Shown: piece by piece, positions 47,857-56,330 of the stretch | How the letters are laid out: every line of letters starts with the position of its first letter | How positions within the stretch are numbered: position 1 is the first letter of the stretch | Source: Cyanobium sp. FACHB-13342 | GTDB taxonomy: Bacteria; Cyanobacteriota; Cyanobacteriia; PCC-6307; Cyanobiaceae | DNA: 64,000 nt | Assembly: GCF_014697415.1 (NCBI RefSeq) | Contig: NZ_JACJRT010000004.1 | Location: forward strand, 36,870-100,869 | Direction of reading: 5' to 3' | Program-made: the position numbers and the translations under genes | The notes under the pieces: generated by a model | What the model was told of the DNA's origin: nothing | The model's database searches: none | What the model saw: only the letters and a program-made list of their open reading frames with translations

Positions 47857-49130
47857 CAGCGTCCCTGGGCCGAGCGACCCCGGCGGGCCACGGAGGCGCA
47901 CAGCCCGAGGGCGATGAAGTTCACGAGCATGGCGGACCGTCCGTAGCTGAGCCAGGGCAGGGGGATGCCGGTGATCGGCCCCAGGCCGATGGTCATGTTG
48001 ATGTTCACCACCACCTGGAACATCAGCATCGCGCCGATCCCCACCACCACAAGGGCTTCGTAGTCGGTGCGGGCCCGTCCGGCGATCTGCAGCAGCCGCC
48101 ACATCAGCAGGGCGAAGCCGGCCACCACCAGCACCGAACCCAGGAATCCGGTTTCTTCCCCCAGGGCACTGAAGATGAAATCGGTGTGCTGTTCTGGGAT
48201 GAAGCGCAGTTTGGTGAGGGATCCATTCATGAGGCCCGTGCCCCAGAGCTGGCCGGAGCCAATGCCCACCGTGCTCTGCAGCAGGTGATAACCGCCGCCG
48301 AGGGGGTCCTGGGCGGGGTCGAGAAACAGGGTGAGTCGTGCCCGCTGGTGGGGGCGCAGGCCGTGTTCCCACAACAGGGGGGTGGTTACGGCGAAGAGCC
48401 CCTGCACCGCCAGGCTGATGCCCAGTGCGACCCGTTTCCAGGGCAGGCTCTTCCAGGCCAGCCAGCCCATCAGGGGAATCCAGGCGAGGAGCAGCCAGGG
48501 AAGGGTGCCGGCCACGATGGCCGTGACCAGTGGAGAGAGCAGCAAGATCACCCAGGCGCCGGGCATGCCAGCCCAGAACAGCATCACCAGGAGAACGGCC
48601 CCGAACACCAGGGAGCTGCCCAGATCAGGCTGCACGAACACCAGCAGCCAGGGAAGGGCAATCAGGCCCACAGGACGGACCAGGTCGACTGGGCGATCCA
48701 CCGGATGCCGGGCCAGCACGCCAGCCAGCAGCAAAATCGCCCCCACCTTGGCAAATTCCGACGGCTGCACATAGAAGCCGCCGATGTTGATCCAGCTCTG
48801 GGCCCCCAGGGCGCTGGTGCCCACGATCCGAACGGCGATCAGGCTTGCCACCATCGCGCCATAGATCAGCCATTTGAGCGGGATCAGTCGCTCCAGCGGC
48901 ATCCGGGCCAGCAGCAGGGCCACCACCATGCCCACCGCTGCGGTGATCCAGTGCTGGTACCAGTCGGCGTAATTGGCCTGGCGCTGGGTGCTGGCGATCA
49001 GGATGCCTGCGATCGCCACCATGGCCAGGGGGACCCCCCAGAGGATGAGGTCCACGTCGGCCAGGGGGCTGCGCCGGCCGCTGCGGCCGCTGAAGAATCG
49101 GGAGTTGCGCCGCCCCAGCTGGCTCAGCAT
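47853..49130 (-). CDS. rodA: Rod-shape-determining protein RodA (SEDS glycosyltransferase)
   Basis: Peptidoglycan polymerase for side-wall growth. It has 425 residues with about ten membrane helices. SWINIGGFYVQPSEFAKVGA, FVQPDLGSSLVFGAVLLVML and the catalytic-loop end TGIPLPWLSYGRSAMLVNFI are SEDS signatures; IGSGQLWGTGLMNGSLTKLR and FIPEQHTDFIFSALGEETGF are the RodA loop. ATG 49130 follows mrp by five bases and its stop overlaps the next gene, so mrp-rodA-kinase-like are probably one operon. Confidence 0.95.
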   Translation of the reverse strand: MLSQLGRRNSRFFSGRSGRRSPLADVDLILWGVPLAMVAIAGILIASTQRQANYADWYQHWITAAVGMVVALLLARMPLERLIPLKWLIYGAMVASLIAVRIVGTSALGAQSWINIGGFYVQPSEFAKVGAILLLAGVLARHPVDRPVDLVRPVGLIALPWLLVFVQPDLGSSLVFGAVLLVMLFWAGMPGAWVILLLSPLVTAIVAGTLPWLLLAWIPLMGWLAWKSLPWKRVALGISLAVQGLFAVTTPLLWEHGLRPHQRARLTLFLDPAQDPLGGGYHLLQSTVGIGSGQLWGTGLMNGSLTKLRFIPEQHTDFIFSALGEETGFLGSVLVVAGFALLMWRLLQIAGRARTDYEALVVVGIGAMLMFQVVVNINMTIGLGPITGIPLPWLSYGRSAMLVNFIALGLCASVARRGRSAQGRW

Positions 49131-49135
49131 GGTGC

Positions 49136-50233
49136 TTAGGCCGGCACTAGGTGGGCCGCCCCGATGCGCTCGGCCAGAGCCCGGAAGGCCTGGGCGCTGG
49201 CCGACTCGGGATGGGAGAGCACCACGGGCCGGCCGGCATCGCCCCCTTCGCGCACCGGCATTTCCAGTGGCAGCTCCGCCAGCAGGGGCACCCCGGCCTC
49301 CTCGGCCAGGCGGGCGCCCCCGCCACTGCCGAACAGGGCGTAGCGCTTCTCCGGGGCATCCGGCGGGATGAAGGCACTCATGTTCTCGACCACGCCCAGG
49401 ATGGTGACGCCCATCTGCAGGAACATCGCCAGCCCCCTTCGGGCATCCTGCAGGGAGACCTGCTGGGGTGTGGTGACGATGATCACGCCTGCCATGGGGA
49501 CGGCCTGGGCCACGGTGAGTTGGGCGTCGCCGGTGCCGGGGGGCAGGTCCACGATGACCACATCCCTCTCCCCCCAATCCACCTGATACAGGAACTGGCG
49601 GATGATGCCGTTGAGCATGGGGCCCCGCCAGATCACCGGCTGGTTTTCCTGGATCAGCAGCCCCATCGAAACCATGGCGATTCCGCAGGTCTCGATGGGG
49701 GTGAGCACCTGCTGGGCGCCTTCGCCGCGCACCTCCGGCGTGCGGTCAGCCACGCCCAGCATGGTGGGGGCGTTGGGTCCGTAGATATCAGCATCGAGCA
49801 GGCCCACCTTGAGGCCGGAGGCCGCCAGGGCACAGGCCAGATTCACCGCCACCGTGCTCTTGCCCACGCCCCCTTTGCCGCTGCTGACGGCAATCACCTG
49901 GCGGACGCCGGGGATGGCCTGGCGATCCGGCAGCTGACCGGGTGCCGCGCCCGGGGCCCCATGGCCGGCGGCTCCAATCGGGGCACCTCCAGCGGGCTGG
50001 GCCACTTCGATCTGCACGTCGGTCACCCCATCGAGGGCGAGCAGGGCTGCACGGGCTTCAGCGGCAATGCGATCGCGCTGGGCCTGGGCAAAACCTGGCA
50101 AGGCCAACCGAAACACGGCCCGATCGCCCACCAGTCGGGGGGCCTGGATCCAGCCCAGCTCGATCAGGCTGCGCCCGCTGCCGGCATCCTGGACAGCGTT
50201 GAGGGCGGCTTGGGCCTGCTCCACTGAGGCCAT
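49136..50233 (-). CDS. mrp: Mrp/ApbC-type iron-sulfur carrier P-loop protein
   Basis: Probably carries and inserts Fe-S clusters. It has 365 residues: an N-terminal MIP18-like domain (1-80), a Gly/Ala/Pro linker, then the ATPase with SSGKGGVGKST at 117-127 (deviant Walker A), DADIYGPNAPTMLGV and VDLPPGTGDAQLTVAQ. The region ENMSAFIPPDAPEKRYALFG has no CxxC, unlike many Mrp proteins where FxCPxC occurs there, so cluster binding may differ. Divergent from hemF. Confidence 0.93.
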   Translation of the reverse strand: MASVEQAQAALNAVQDAGSGRSLIELGWIQAPRLVGDRAVFRLALPGFAQAQRDRIAAEARAALLALDGVTDVQIEVAQPAGGAPIGAAGHGAPGAAPGQLPDRQAIPGVRQVIAVSSGKGGVGKSTVAVNLACALAASGLKVGLLDADIYGPNAPTMLGVADRTPEVRGEGAQQVLTPIETCGIAMVSMGLLIQENQPVIWRGPMLNGIIRQFLYQVDWGERDVVIVDLPPGTGDAQLTVAQAVPMAGVIIVTTPQQVSLQDARRGLAMFLQMGVTILGVVENMSAFIPPDAPEKRYALFGSGGGARLAEEAGVPLLAELPLEMPVREGGDAGRPVVLSHPESASAQAFRALAERIGAAHLVPA

Positions 50234-50344
50234 CGGGAATCCAAACGGGGTCTGCGATCCTAGGTGGCCTGCCCTGCCAGGAGGGTGACGCTCTGGCCGT
50301 GACAGACCCTCTCGAACACTTGTCTGAGGGGAGGCTGGCCTGAA

Positions 50345-51487
50345 ATGGTGAGACCTTTCCGGCGTCTTTTCGGCGCACCGTCGATGCTCAAGGCCCTGCT
50401 GGCGCGTGGCAAAAACAAGCTGGGTGGAGGTGCCTCGAGTCCGGTTGGCAACGACGCAGCTCTGGAGGCCCCGCCCGCCGACTCGCGCGCCCGGGCCAAG
50501 GCCCTGCTGATGGGCCTACAGGACTCCATCTGCGCTGGGCTGGAGCAGCTCGATGGTGGGGCCCAATTCGCCGAGGAGAGCTGGGTGCGTCCTGAGGGCG
50601 GCGGCGGTCGCTCCCGGGTGATGACCGGCGGCCGCGTGTTGGAGCAGGGCGGCGTGAATTTCTCCGAGGTGGAGGGTTCGGAACTGCCTCCCTCGATCCT
50701 CAGCCAGCGCCCGGAAGCCAAGGGCCACCGCTGGTTTGCCACCGGCACCTCGATGGTGCTGCACCCCCGCAATCCCTACATCCCCACCGTTCACCTCAAC
50801 TACCGCTACTTCGAGGCGGGCCCGGTGTGGTGGTTCGGCGGCGGGGCCGACCTCACCCCCTACTACCCCTTTTTGGAGGACGCCCAGCACTTCCACCGCA
50901 CCCTCAAAGGCGCCTGCGACAGCGTGAACCCCGCCTATTACGAGGTGTTCAAGCCCTGGTGCGACGAGTATTTCTTCCTCAAGCACCGCCAGGAAACCCG
51001 CGGTGTGGGCGGCATCTTTTACGACTACCAGGATCCCCGCGGCGTGCTGTACAAGGGTCAGGACCCCAAGGGGCCGGCTGCCTTGGAGAGCAACCGCATC
51101 GGCCCGGTGCCCCAGAGCTGGGAGCAGCTGTTCGCCCTGGCCAGTGCCTGTGGCAACGCCTTCCTGCCCAGCTATGGGCCGATCCTCGAGAAGCGCCAGT
51201 CCACTCCCTACGGCGAGCGGGAACGTCAGTTCCAGCTCTATCGCCGGGGCCGTTACGTGGAGTTCAACCTGGTCTTTGACCGGGGCACGATCTTCGGCCT
51301 GCAGACCAACGGCCGCACCGAGTCGATTCTGATGTCGTTGCCGCCCCTGGTGCGCTGGGAGTACGGCTACCAGCCGGAGGCAGGCAGCCGCGAAGCCCTG
51401 CTCACGGATCTGTTCACCAAGCCCCAGGCCTGGTTGACCGACGCCTCTCTGGCCGCCCGGTGCGCTCCCCATCAGGCGGTGGGGTGA
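50345..51487 (+). CDS. hemF: Oxygen-dependent coproporphyrinogen III oxidase
   Basis: Converts coproporphyrinogen III to protoporphyrinogen IX with O2, for heme and chlorophyll. It has 380 residues; [60 protein letters not shown] and [20 protein letters not shown] are HemF sequences. ATG 50345 or 50384 could start it; the first 40 residues are variable. Its last 74 bases overlap the convergent amidase-like gene. Confidence 0.96.
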   Translation: MVRPFRRLFGAPSMLKALLARGKNKLGGGASSPVGNDAALEAPPADSRARAKALLMGLQDSICAGLEQLDGGAQFAEESWVRPEGGGGRSRVMTGGRVLEQGGVNFSEVEGSELPPSILSQRPEAKGHRWFATGTSMVLHPRNPYIPTVHLNYRYFEAGPVWWFGGGADLTPYYPFLEDAQHFHRTLKGACDSVNPAYYEVFKPWCDEYFFLKHRQETRGVGGIFYDYQDPRGVLYKGQDPKGPAALESNRIGPVPQSWEQLFALASACGNAFLPSYGPILEKRQSTPYGERERQFQLYRRGRYVEFNLVFDRGTIFGLQTNGRTESILMSLPPLVRWEYGYQPEAGSREALLTDLFTKPQAWLTDASLAARCAPHQAVG

Positions 51488-52280
51488 ACGCCGCAGGATT
51501 GGCCGTGGCGATGGGGGCGCCGGGGCTGCGGCCGAGTCCCTGTTCCAGGGCGCTTACCACCCGGATGGCAATGGCCTCCAGGGTGGCCTGGCGCCGGATC
51601 GGATCGCGCAGGGCGGCTTCCAGGGCCCCCTCCAGTTTGCCGATTTCCAGGATGGCAATCCCCCGCTTGGGGGCTCCCAGCCCCTCGCGGTACAGCAGGG
51701 GGTAGGGCCCAAAGGCCAGCGCCAAACTTTCATCCACCCGGGTGGGTGGGCGATGCAGCGGGGGGATCAGCCCCGAGCCCACCCCGTCAGGGCCGTAGGC
51801 GTCGTAGTGGATTTCCAGGGCATAACCACCGGCTTCCGCATGGGCCTTGCCCACACTCCAGTTGGTGCGCGGGTCATCGCCGTCGGCGATGGTGCGCAGC
51901 GGGGGGTCGTAGAAGCGGATCGCCAGCCCCCGCCGTTGGCCGAGGGCCACCACCGCTTGCGCCGTGAGCAGATTCCAGTGGAGCTCGTCGCGGAGGCCGG
52001 GCTGCATGGGGGGCGCCCCGGCCAGGTCCACCGCAGCCCCGGCCGTGCCCGCTCCGCCAATCCCCTGGGAATCGGCATGGCCGGCGAGCACCAGGATTGG
52101 GGTGGTGTTGGGCAGGGGAGCCAGGCCCACCCAGTCTTTGGCCAGCCGGCTGCGGGGCCCGGTGAGGGGATCCAGGTTGGCCACCAGGGGGGCCTGGGCT
52201 GCGGCAGCACCGCCGAGGGTGAGAACCCCGATCAGCACGGCCACCATCCCTTGGCCATAGGGCATGGGGTGTGACGGCAT
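51414..52280 (-). CDS. Exported amidase_3-like zinc hydrolase
   Basis: 288 residues from ATG 52280. A hydrophobic leader (about 11-30, [18 protein letters not shown]) should be a signal peptide. Residues fit N-acetylmuramoyl-L-alanine amidase of the AmiC fold: His68 (VLAGHADS), Glu99 (RDELHWNL), His158 (LEIHYDAYG) as zinc ligands, and Glu212 ([11 protein letters not shown]) as catalytic acid. Overall likeness is low, so the substrate may not be peptidoglycan. The last 24 codons overlap hemF antisense. ATG 52265 is an alternative start. Confidence 0.7.
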   Translation of the reverse strand: MPSHPMPYGQGMVAVLIGVLTLGGAAAAQAPLVANLDPLTGPRSRLAKDWVGLAPLPNTTPILVLAGHADSQGIGGAGTAGAAVDLAGAPPMQPGLRDELHWNLLTAQAVVALGQRRGLAIRFYDPPLRTIADGDDPRTNWSVGKAHAEAGGYALEIHYDAYGPDGVGSGLIPPLHRPPTRVDESLALAFGPYPLLYREGLGAPKRGIAILEIGKLEGALEAALRDPIRRQATLEAIAIRVVSALEQGLGRSPGAPIATANPAAFTPPPDGERTGRPERRRSTRPGAW

Positions 52281-52299
52281 GGTGGGCCTGGATGGAGAG

Positions 52300-52860
52300 C
52301 TAGATGGGTGAACTGAGCAGTTTGCCGTCGCTGAACAGGCCGAGCTGGGGGCCCAGTTCCAGTTCCAGCGCAATCAGCTCATCCCGGTGGGCCCGCAGGC
52401 GCAGGGCACTGCCGGTGGCGCTGTCATGGCTGAGTAGGCGCAGTTCCAGGGTCTCGGCGCGCATGGCCCGGTTGCGGTAGATCAGCCCCGCCGCTGGACC
52501 CACCAGGGCCAGCAGCAGGGGCCACCAGCCCAGTTGGGGGAGCAGCTGGCGCAGCACCAGACCCAGGCAGGCGGCCCCCACGGCTCCCAGCAGGGAGAGC
52601 AACACCGCCAGCCAGGGGCTGGCGGCCACTTCAGCGCGAAAGCGCAGGTGACGCCGTTCCGGATCACTCGATTCGGTTTGCCAACCGCGTTGCTGGAGCC
52701 AGTCACTGAGCTGACTCAGCACCTCCAGGGGGGGGCGGGACGAGCGCACGTCCACCACGGTGGTGCGGTCCTTGCTGGCAGCCCGCAGAAAAAACACCAG
52801 GCCGATGGCCAGCAGCAGGGTGAGCAGCAGGGTGGAGCCGAGGTTGACCATGGTGCCCAT
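52300..52860 (-). CDS. Cofactor assembly of complex C subunit B (CCB-like) membrane protein
   Basis: 186 residues; one helix at about 5-27 (LGSTLLLTLLLAIGLVFFLR), then DRTTVVDVRSSRPPLEVLSQ, and a pair of helices at about 82-125. This order matches the cyanobacterial relatives of plant CCB2/CCB4, which help attach heme c-i to cytochrome b6. The match is by pattern and short signatures (LVFFxRAxxKDRT), so assignment to that system is probable but not certain. It is followed by the amidase-like gene. Confidence 0.72.
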   Translation of the reverse strand: MGTMVNLGSTLLLTLLLAIGLVFFLRAASKDRTTVVDVRSSRPPLEVLSQLSDWLQQRGWQTESSDPERRHLRFRAEVAASPWLAVLLSLLGAVGAACLGLVLRQLLPQLGWWPLLLALVGPAAGLIYRNRAMRAETLELRLLSHDSATGSALRLRAHRDELIALELELGPQLGLFSDGKLLSSPI

Positions 52861-52895
52861 TCTGCCGTCGGCCGGCCGGGACGTGGCTTGTCAGC

Positions 52896-53600
52896 ATGGG
52901 GGCGATCTTCCGCCTCTTTGGCATGGCCGCCCCGTCCGCCCCCAGCAACCTGCCAGCTCCAGCCCGGTTCGCCGTGTTTGACGGCGATCTCGATGCGGAG
53001 TGGGGCGCCCTGTATGCCGGCGCCCGGGCCCTGGCGGTGGACACCGAGGCGATGGGTCTGATCCACGGCCGCGATCGGCTCTGCCTGGTTCAGCTCTGCG
53101 ACGACCACGACAACGTCTGCTGCATTCGCCTCTCCCGCGGCCAGAGCGAGGCGCCCCGGTTGCAGGCGCTGATGGAAAACGCCGGCATTGAAAAGGTGTT
53201 CCACTTCGCCCGGTTCGATGTGGCCGCCCTGGCCGAAAACCTCGGCATTGCCGTGGATCCGATTTTCTGCACCAAGATCGGCAGCCGCCTCGGCCGCACC
53301 TATAGCCCGCGCCATGGACTCAAGGACGTGGTGCAGGAGCTGGTGGGGGTGGAGCTCGACAAGCAGGCCCAGAGCTCCGACTGGGGCAGGGTCGAAGACC
53401 TCTCTGAGGCCCAGCTGACCTATGCCGCCGGGGATGTGCGCTATCTGCTGCCCGCCCGCGACCGCTTGGAAGCCATGCTCCGCCGCGAGGAGCGCTGGGA
53501 GCTGGCCCAGCGTTGCTTCCGCTGTCTGCCGGTGTTCGCCGACCTCGATCGCCAGCGCTTTCACCTGCTGTTTGAACACTCCACCGGCGGCAACCGCTGA
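52896..53600 (+). CDS. RNase D-like 3'-5' exonuclease
   Basis: 234 residues of the DEDDy family: Asp49 and Glu51 (AVDTEAMGL), Asp108 (FHFARFDVAAL), Tyr176 and Asp180 (TYAAGDVRYLLPA) complete the metal and catalytic set. The HRDC domains of E. coli RNase D are absent, as in other cyanobacterial short forms. ATG 52896 or 52923 may start it. Likely trims tRNA or other structured RNA; this is inferred from the family. Confidence 0.88.
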   Translation: MGAIFRLFGMAAPSAPSNLPAPARFAVFDGDLDAEWGALYAGARALAVDTEAMGLIHGRDRLCLVQLCDDHDNVCCIRLSRGQSEAPRLQALMENAGIEKVFHFARFDVAALAENLGIAVDPIFCTKIGSRLGRTYSPRHGLKDVVQELVGVELDKQAQSSDWGRVEDLSEAQLTYAAGDVRYLLPARDRLEAMLRREERWELAQRCFRCLPVFADLDRQRFHLLFEHSTGGNR

Positions 53601-53620
53601 AGCTCCCTGTCCAGGGCGGC

Positions 53621-53878
53621 TCAGTCCTCCACCATGAAGTTGTCGTCGTTGCCCACCGCTTCCAACAACGAGGTGAGCAGGGCGTGGTTGCTGGTGCTGT
53701 TGCCCTCGGCGTCGGTCAGCATCTGGGTGGCCAGTTCCACCCGGGAGGCGGTGTCCTTAAGGCCCGCCTGGGCGGCCTTGATGTCGACCTTGCGCCGGGC
53801 CGCCGCCAGGCTGATGCCCAATTGGCTGGCCAGCTTGCCGCAGGCGGCGTTGTAGGCCCGATCGGGAATGCCGGCCAT
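53621..53878 (-). CDS. Small conserved-looking hypothetical protein
   Basis: 85 residues, predicted helical, soluble and weakly acidic at the end (GNDDNFMVED). LASQLGISLAAARRKVDIKA resembles a helix-turn-helix-like pair but is too short to call. No family recognised with certainty. It lies convergent to the RNase D gene and 29 bases before the start side of the lipid A synthase-like gene end; same strand as that gene, so co-transcription is likely. Confidence 0.65.
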   Translation of the reverse strand: MAGIPDRAYNAACGKLASQLGISLAAARRKVDIKAAQAGLKDTASRVELATQMLTDAEGNSTSNHALLTSLLEAVGNDDNFMVED

Positions 53879-53907
53879 GGGCGGCGTTGGGGCAGGGGAT
53901 CAGCCCA

Positions 53908-55170
53908 TCATCCCAGCAGACGTTGCTCCACCAGAGCGGCGATCTGGGCGCTGCCCCCGGCGGGTCCCATGCGCCGGCGGCCGATGGCGCCGAGCTGGTG
54001 GCAGGTGTTGGGGTCGTGGAGCAGCTGCTGCAGCCGCCGGGCCAGCTCTTCCGGCCGGTGGCAAGGCAGCACGGCGCCCCCGAGCAGCCGGCTTTGGCGG
54101 CGGGCAAATCCAGCCTTGAACTGGGGCCCCGGCCCTGGCAGGGAGAGGGAGGGCACCCCCAGCCCGGCGAGCTGTTCGGTGGCGGTGCCGGCAGTGGCCA
54201 GGCCCAGCTCGGCCCAGCCGGCCCAGCGGCTGAAGGTGTGGCTGCCGAGCAGCACGGTCCAGCGGCCCAGGCGCCAGAGGCTGCTCGCGCCGATCGCGGC
54301 GGCGGCGGGATCGGCGGCCATGGCCGCGAAGCCTGCGTCACCCAGCAGGTTGGCCCAGGCGTCGAGGCTGGGGGTGGAGCCGGAGGCCACCAGCACGGTG
54401 GTGGCCTCCGGTGGCTGGCCCAAGCTGAGGCAGCCCAGCAGCCGCCGGGCATTGCCCAGGGCTTCCGGCAGGCGGCTGCCGGCCAGCAGGATCAGGCGCC
54501 GTTGGCTTGCCAGCCAGGCCGGCAGAGGGGTCTGGGGAAAGCCATCCATCATGGGGTTTCCAGGCGCCAGGGCCGCCACCCCATGGCGATGCAGTCCCCG
54601 GGCGGTGAGCCGGTCACGCACGGCCACGAGCCGGCAGCGCCGGCTGCCCATCACGGCCCATTCCCAGGGGTCCCACTCACTCCCCTTGCAGCGGTGGTAA
54701 CCATCAGCCAGCGGCGTGGGTCCCCAGCCTGCGGGACCTGTCGAGGCCCAGGTGTAATCGCTTTTGGGCGTGCCGATGAAACCGAAGCGGCCGCCGCCAC
54801 CCCAGGCCAGCAGCAGGGGCAGCAGGTCGCCCACCGCGAGCACGGGATCTCCCTGCCGGGCCCAGTGGCGCACCAGACGCATCTGGCGCCAGCTCAGCAG
54901 CGGCAGCCCGGCGGCCAGGTCGCGGGCCAGGCCCCGCAGGCTCTGGTTGCTGAAGCCGCCGCTGGGCAGCTGCAGCTGGGGGCCGAGCCGCTCGAGACGG
55001 CCCTCCGCTTCGTCGTTGGCGAAGGCCTCGCCCAGGCCCACCAGGGGCAGCACCCGGATCACCAGCTGCGGTCGTCGGGTCTGCAGGGCGCGCAGGATGC
55101 GCTGGGCGATCAGATCCTCCCCGTGGCCATTGCTCAGAATGAGCAGACGGTTCAGCGGCCGGGAGGACAT
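53908..55170 (-). CDS. Lipid-A-disaccharide-synthase-like glycosyltransferase
   Basis: 420 residues from ATG 55170. LLILSNGHGEDLIAQRILRA is the N-terminal Rossmann motif of a cyanobacterial LpxB-like group; GFIGTPKSDYTWAS and LAPGNPMMDGFPQT are further group sequences; LGLATAGTATEQLAGLGVPS recalls the GT-B nucleotide-sugar site. It is not canonical LpxB, since the usual LpxB start (GExSGD) is replaced. Acceptor unknown; probably envelope lipid or sugar work. Confidence 0.8.
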   Translation of the reverse strand: MSSRPLNRLLILSNGHGEDLIAQRILRALQTRRPQLVIRVLPLVGLGEAFANDEAEGRLERLGPQLQLPSGGFSNQSLRGLARDLAAGLPLLSWRQMRLVRHWARQGDPVLAVGDLLPLLLAWGGGGRFGFIGTPKSDYTWASTGPAGWGPTPLADGYHRCKGSEWDPWEWAVMGSRRCRLVAVRDRLTARGLHRHGVAALAPGNPMMDGFPQTPLPAWLASQRRLILLAGSRLPEALGNARRLLGCLSLGQPPEATTVLVASGSTPSLDAWANLLGDAGFAAMAADPAAAAIGASSLWRLGRWTVLLGSHTFSRWAGWAELGLATAGTATEQLAGLGVPSLSLPGPGPQFKAGFARRQSRLLGGAVLPCHRPEELARRLQQLLHDPNTCHQLGAIGRRRMGPAGGSAQIAALVEQRLLG

Positions 55171-55214
55171 GCCATGGCTGATACGATCCGCTGCAGGGAG
55201 TTTGCTCCCTGGGC

Positions 55215-55285
55215 GGCGGCATGGCCAAGTGGTAAGGCAGAGGATTGCAAATCCTTTACCCCCAGTTCGAATCTGGGTGCCGCCT
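55215..55285 (+). tRNA. tRNA-Cys (GCA)
   Basis: Acceptor GGCGGCA pairs with TGCCGCC; the anticodon loop TTGCAAA gives GCA; T arm CAGTTCGAATCTG; discriminator T. CCA is not encoded. Confidence 0.95.
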
Positions 55286-55393
55286 TTTCCAGCTTCTTGG
55301 GTGGAGGGCGTCAGCTCCCTCACAGATCCAACACCGTTGCGGCCGGATGGGGCATTTCTGCATAGGGTTTCCTGGTCACTCCCTATTTCCCAG

Positions 55394-55564
55394 ATGAAGC
55401 GCTCCTCCTCCGTTGCGCGCTGGTGCCTGCCCCTGGTTGCCCTTCCCTTGACGGCTGCTGGGCTTGGAGTGCTTGCTGCCCCTGCATCGGCCTGCGAGAA
55501 GCACCTTGATGGGCACCAGAACGGCTCCGAGACCCAGGCTGAGGTGCAGGGCGAGCGCCGCTGA
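55394..55564 (+). CDS. Small exported protein, hypothetical
   Basis: 56 residues: a basic start, a hydrophobic core (WCLPLVALPLTAAGLGVLAA), the signal peptidase site PASA-CEK near residue 33, and a mature peptide of about 23 residues (CEKHLDGHQNGSETQAEVQG and the end ERR). Cys34 and His37 lie at the mature N-terminus. It could be a lipoprotein-like or metal-binding peptide; the site lacks a full lipobox. Similar short exported peptides occur in picocyanobacteria. Function unknown. Confidence 0.65.
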   Translation: MKRSSSVARWCLPLVALPLTAAGLGVLAAPASACEKHLDGHQNGSETQAEVQGERR

Positions 55565-55588
55565 GCCAGGCCGGGGTGCTGCCCGGAC

Positions 55589-56119
55589 TCAGAGCCGGGC
55601 CTTCGCCTCCCAGAACTGGCCCTCCTGATCGCGGGCCTGGCACTGCAGGGAACGGCGCTCCAGCAGGCAGCTGCCCTTGGCCAGCCGGGCCAGGGGAATG
55701 GTTGGAGCGAGGCTCTCCTCCCGCGCCAGGCTGGTGGCCACGGTGGCCACGTCCAAGCGGATCGGCCAGCGGGGTTTGCAGTGGCCATAGGGGCTGCACC
55801 GCATCGGCTTTTGGCCCGGGGCGAGTGCGCCGCCGAACACCAGGTTCTGGCTGCCGAACCGCTGACCGCCGGAGGGGGTGATCAGTCGCACGGTGAGGAG
55901 CCCCTCCAGGTTTTGCTCCAGTCGCAGCCGTCCACAGCTCTGGCGTTGGGCCTGCAGGGGCAGTCCCACCAGACCGTGCACCAAAACACAGTCCTGCAAC
56001 TTGCTCTCCCAGCGGCCAAACGCCTCAGCCTGGCCGGAGGCTGCCCAGCCCAGCAGCACCAGGGTCAGGCTGGGCAGGCCGGGACGGATGGTCCAGCCCC
56101 AGGCGTGGGATCGGGCCAT
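55589..56119 (-). CDS. Exported hypothetical protein
   Basis: 176 residues from ATG 56119. A hydrophobic N-terminal segment (PSLTLVLLGWAASGQAEAFG) ends in a signal-peptidase-like site. Mature part has about six cysteines (DCVLVHG, QSCGRL, MRCSPYGHC, GSCLLERRSLQC), suggesting disulfides. No family recognised. The frame extends upstream to 56473 but that part overlaps a better small gene. Convergent with the small exported protein gene. Confidence 0.6.
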   Translation of the reverse strand: MARSHAWGWTIRPGLPSLTLVLLGWAASGQAEAFGRWESKLQDCVLVHGLVGLPLQAQRQSCGRLRLEQNLEGLLTVRLITPSGGQRFGSQNLVFGGALAPGQKPMRCSPYGHCKPRWPIRLDVATVATSLAREESLAPTIPLARLAKGSCLLERRSLQCQARDQEGQFWEAKARL

Positions 56120-56127
56120 GGTGACCC

Positions 56128-56295
56128 TCAGTAGCCCGAGTCGGCCACGCAGCTGCCCTGGCAGCTGATGCCATTGCTCGCCGTGCGGCCGCAGTGCTGG
56201 CAGAGCACGGGCTCCGGTTGGGGAGCGGCGGGGCTGGACGCGATGGGAGGCCTGGCCAGGGGCACGGAGCTGCCAGGGTTGGGGAGGTCGGGCAT
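56128..56295 (-). CDS. Small cysteine-rich protein, hypothetical
   Basis: 55 residues from ATG 56295 (MPDLPNPGSSVPLARPP). After a Pro/Ala-rich stretch, the C-terminus CQHCGRTASNGISCQGSCVA has four cysteines arranged as CxxC-x9-CxxxC, likely a zinc knuckle or ribbon. Position, ATG start and well-separated motif support a real gene, and it lies nine bases before the exported hypothetical gene on the same strand. Confidence 0.68.
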   Translation of the reverse strand: MPDLPNPGSSVPLARPPIASSPAAPQPEPVLCQHCGRTASNGISCQGSCVADSGY

Positions 56296-56330
56296 TGTGG
56301 GACGCAGCACCGCCGGCACGGCATCCCACG

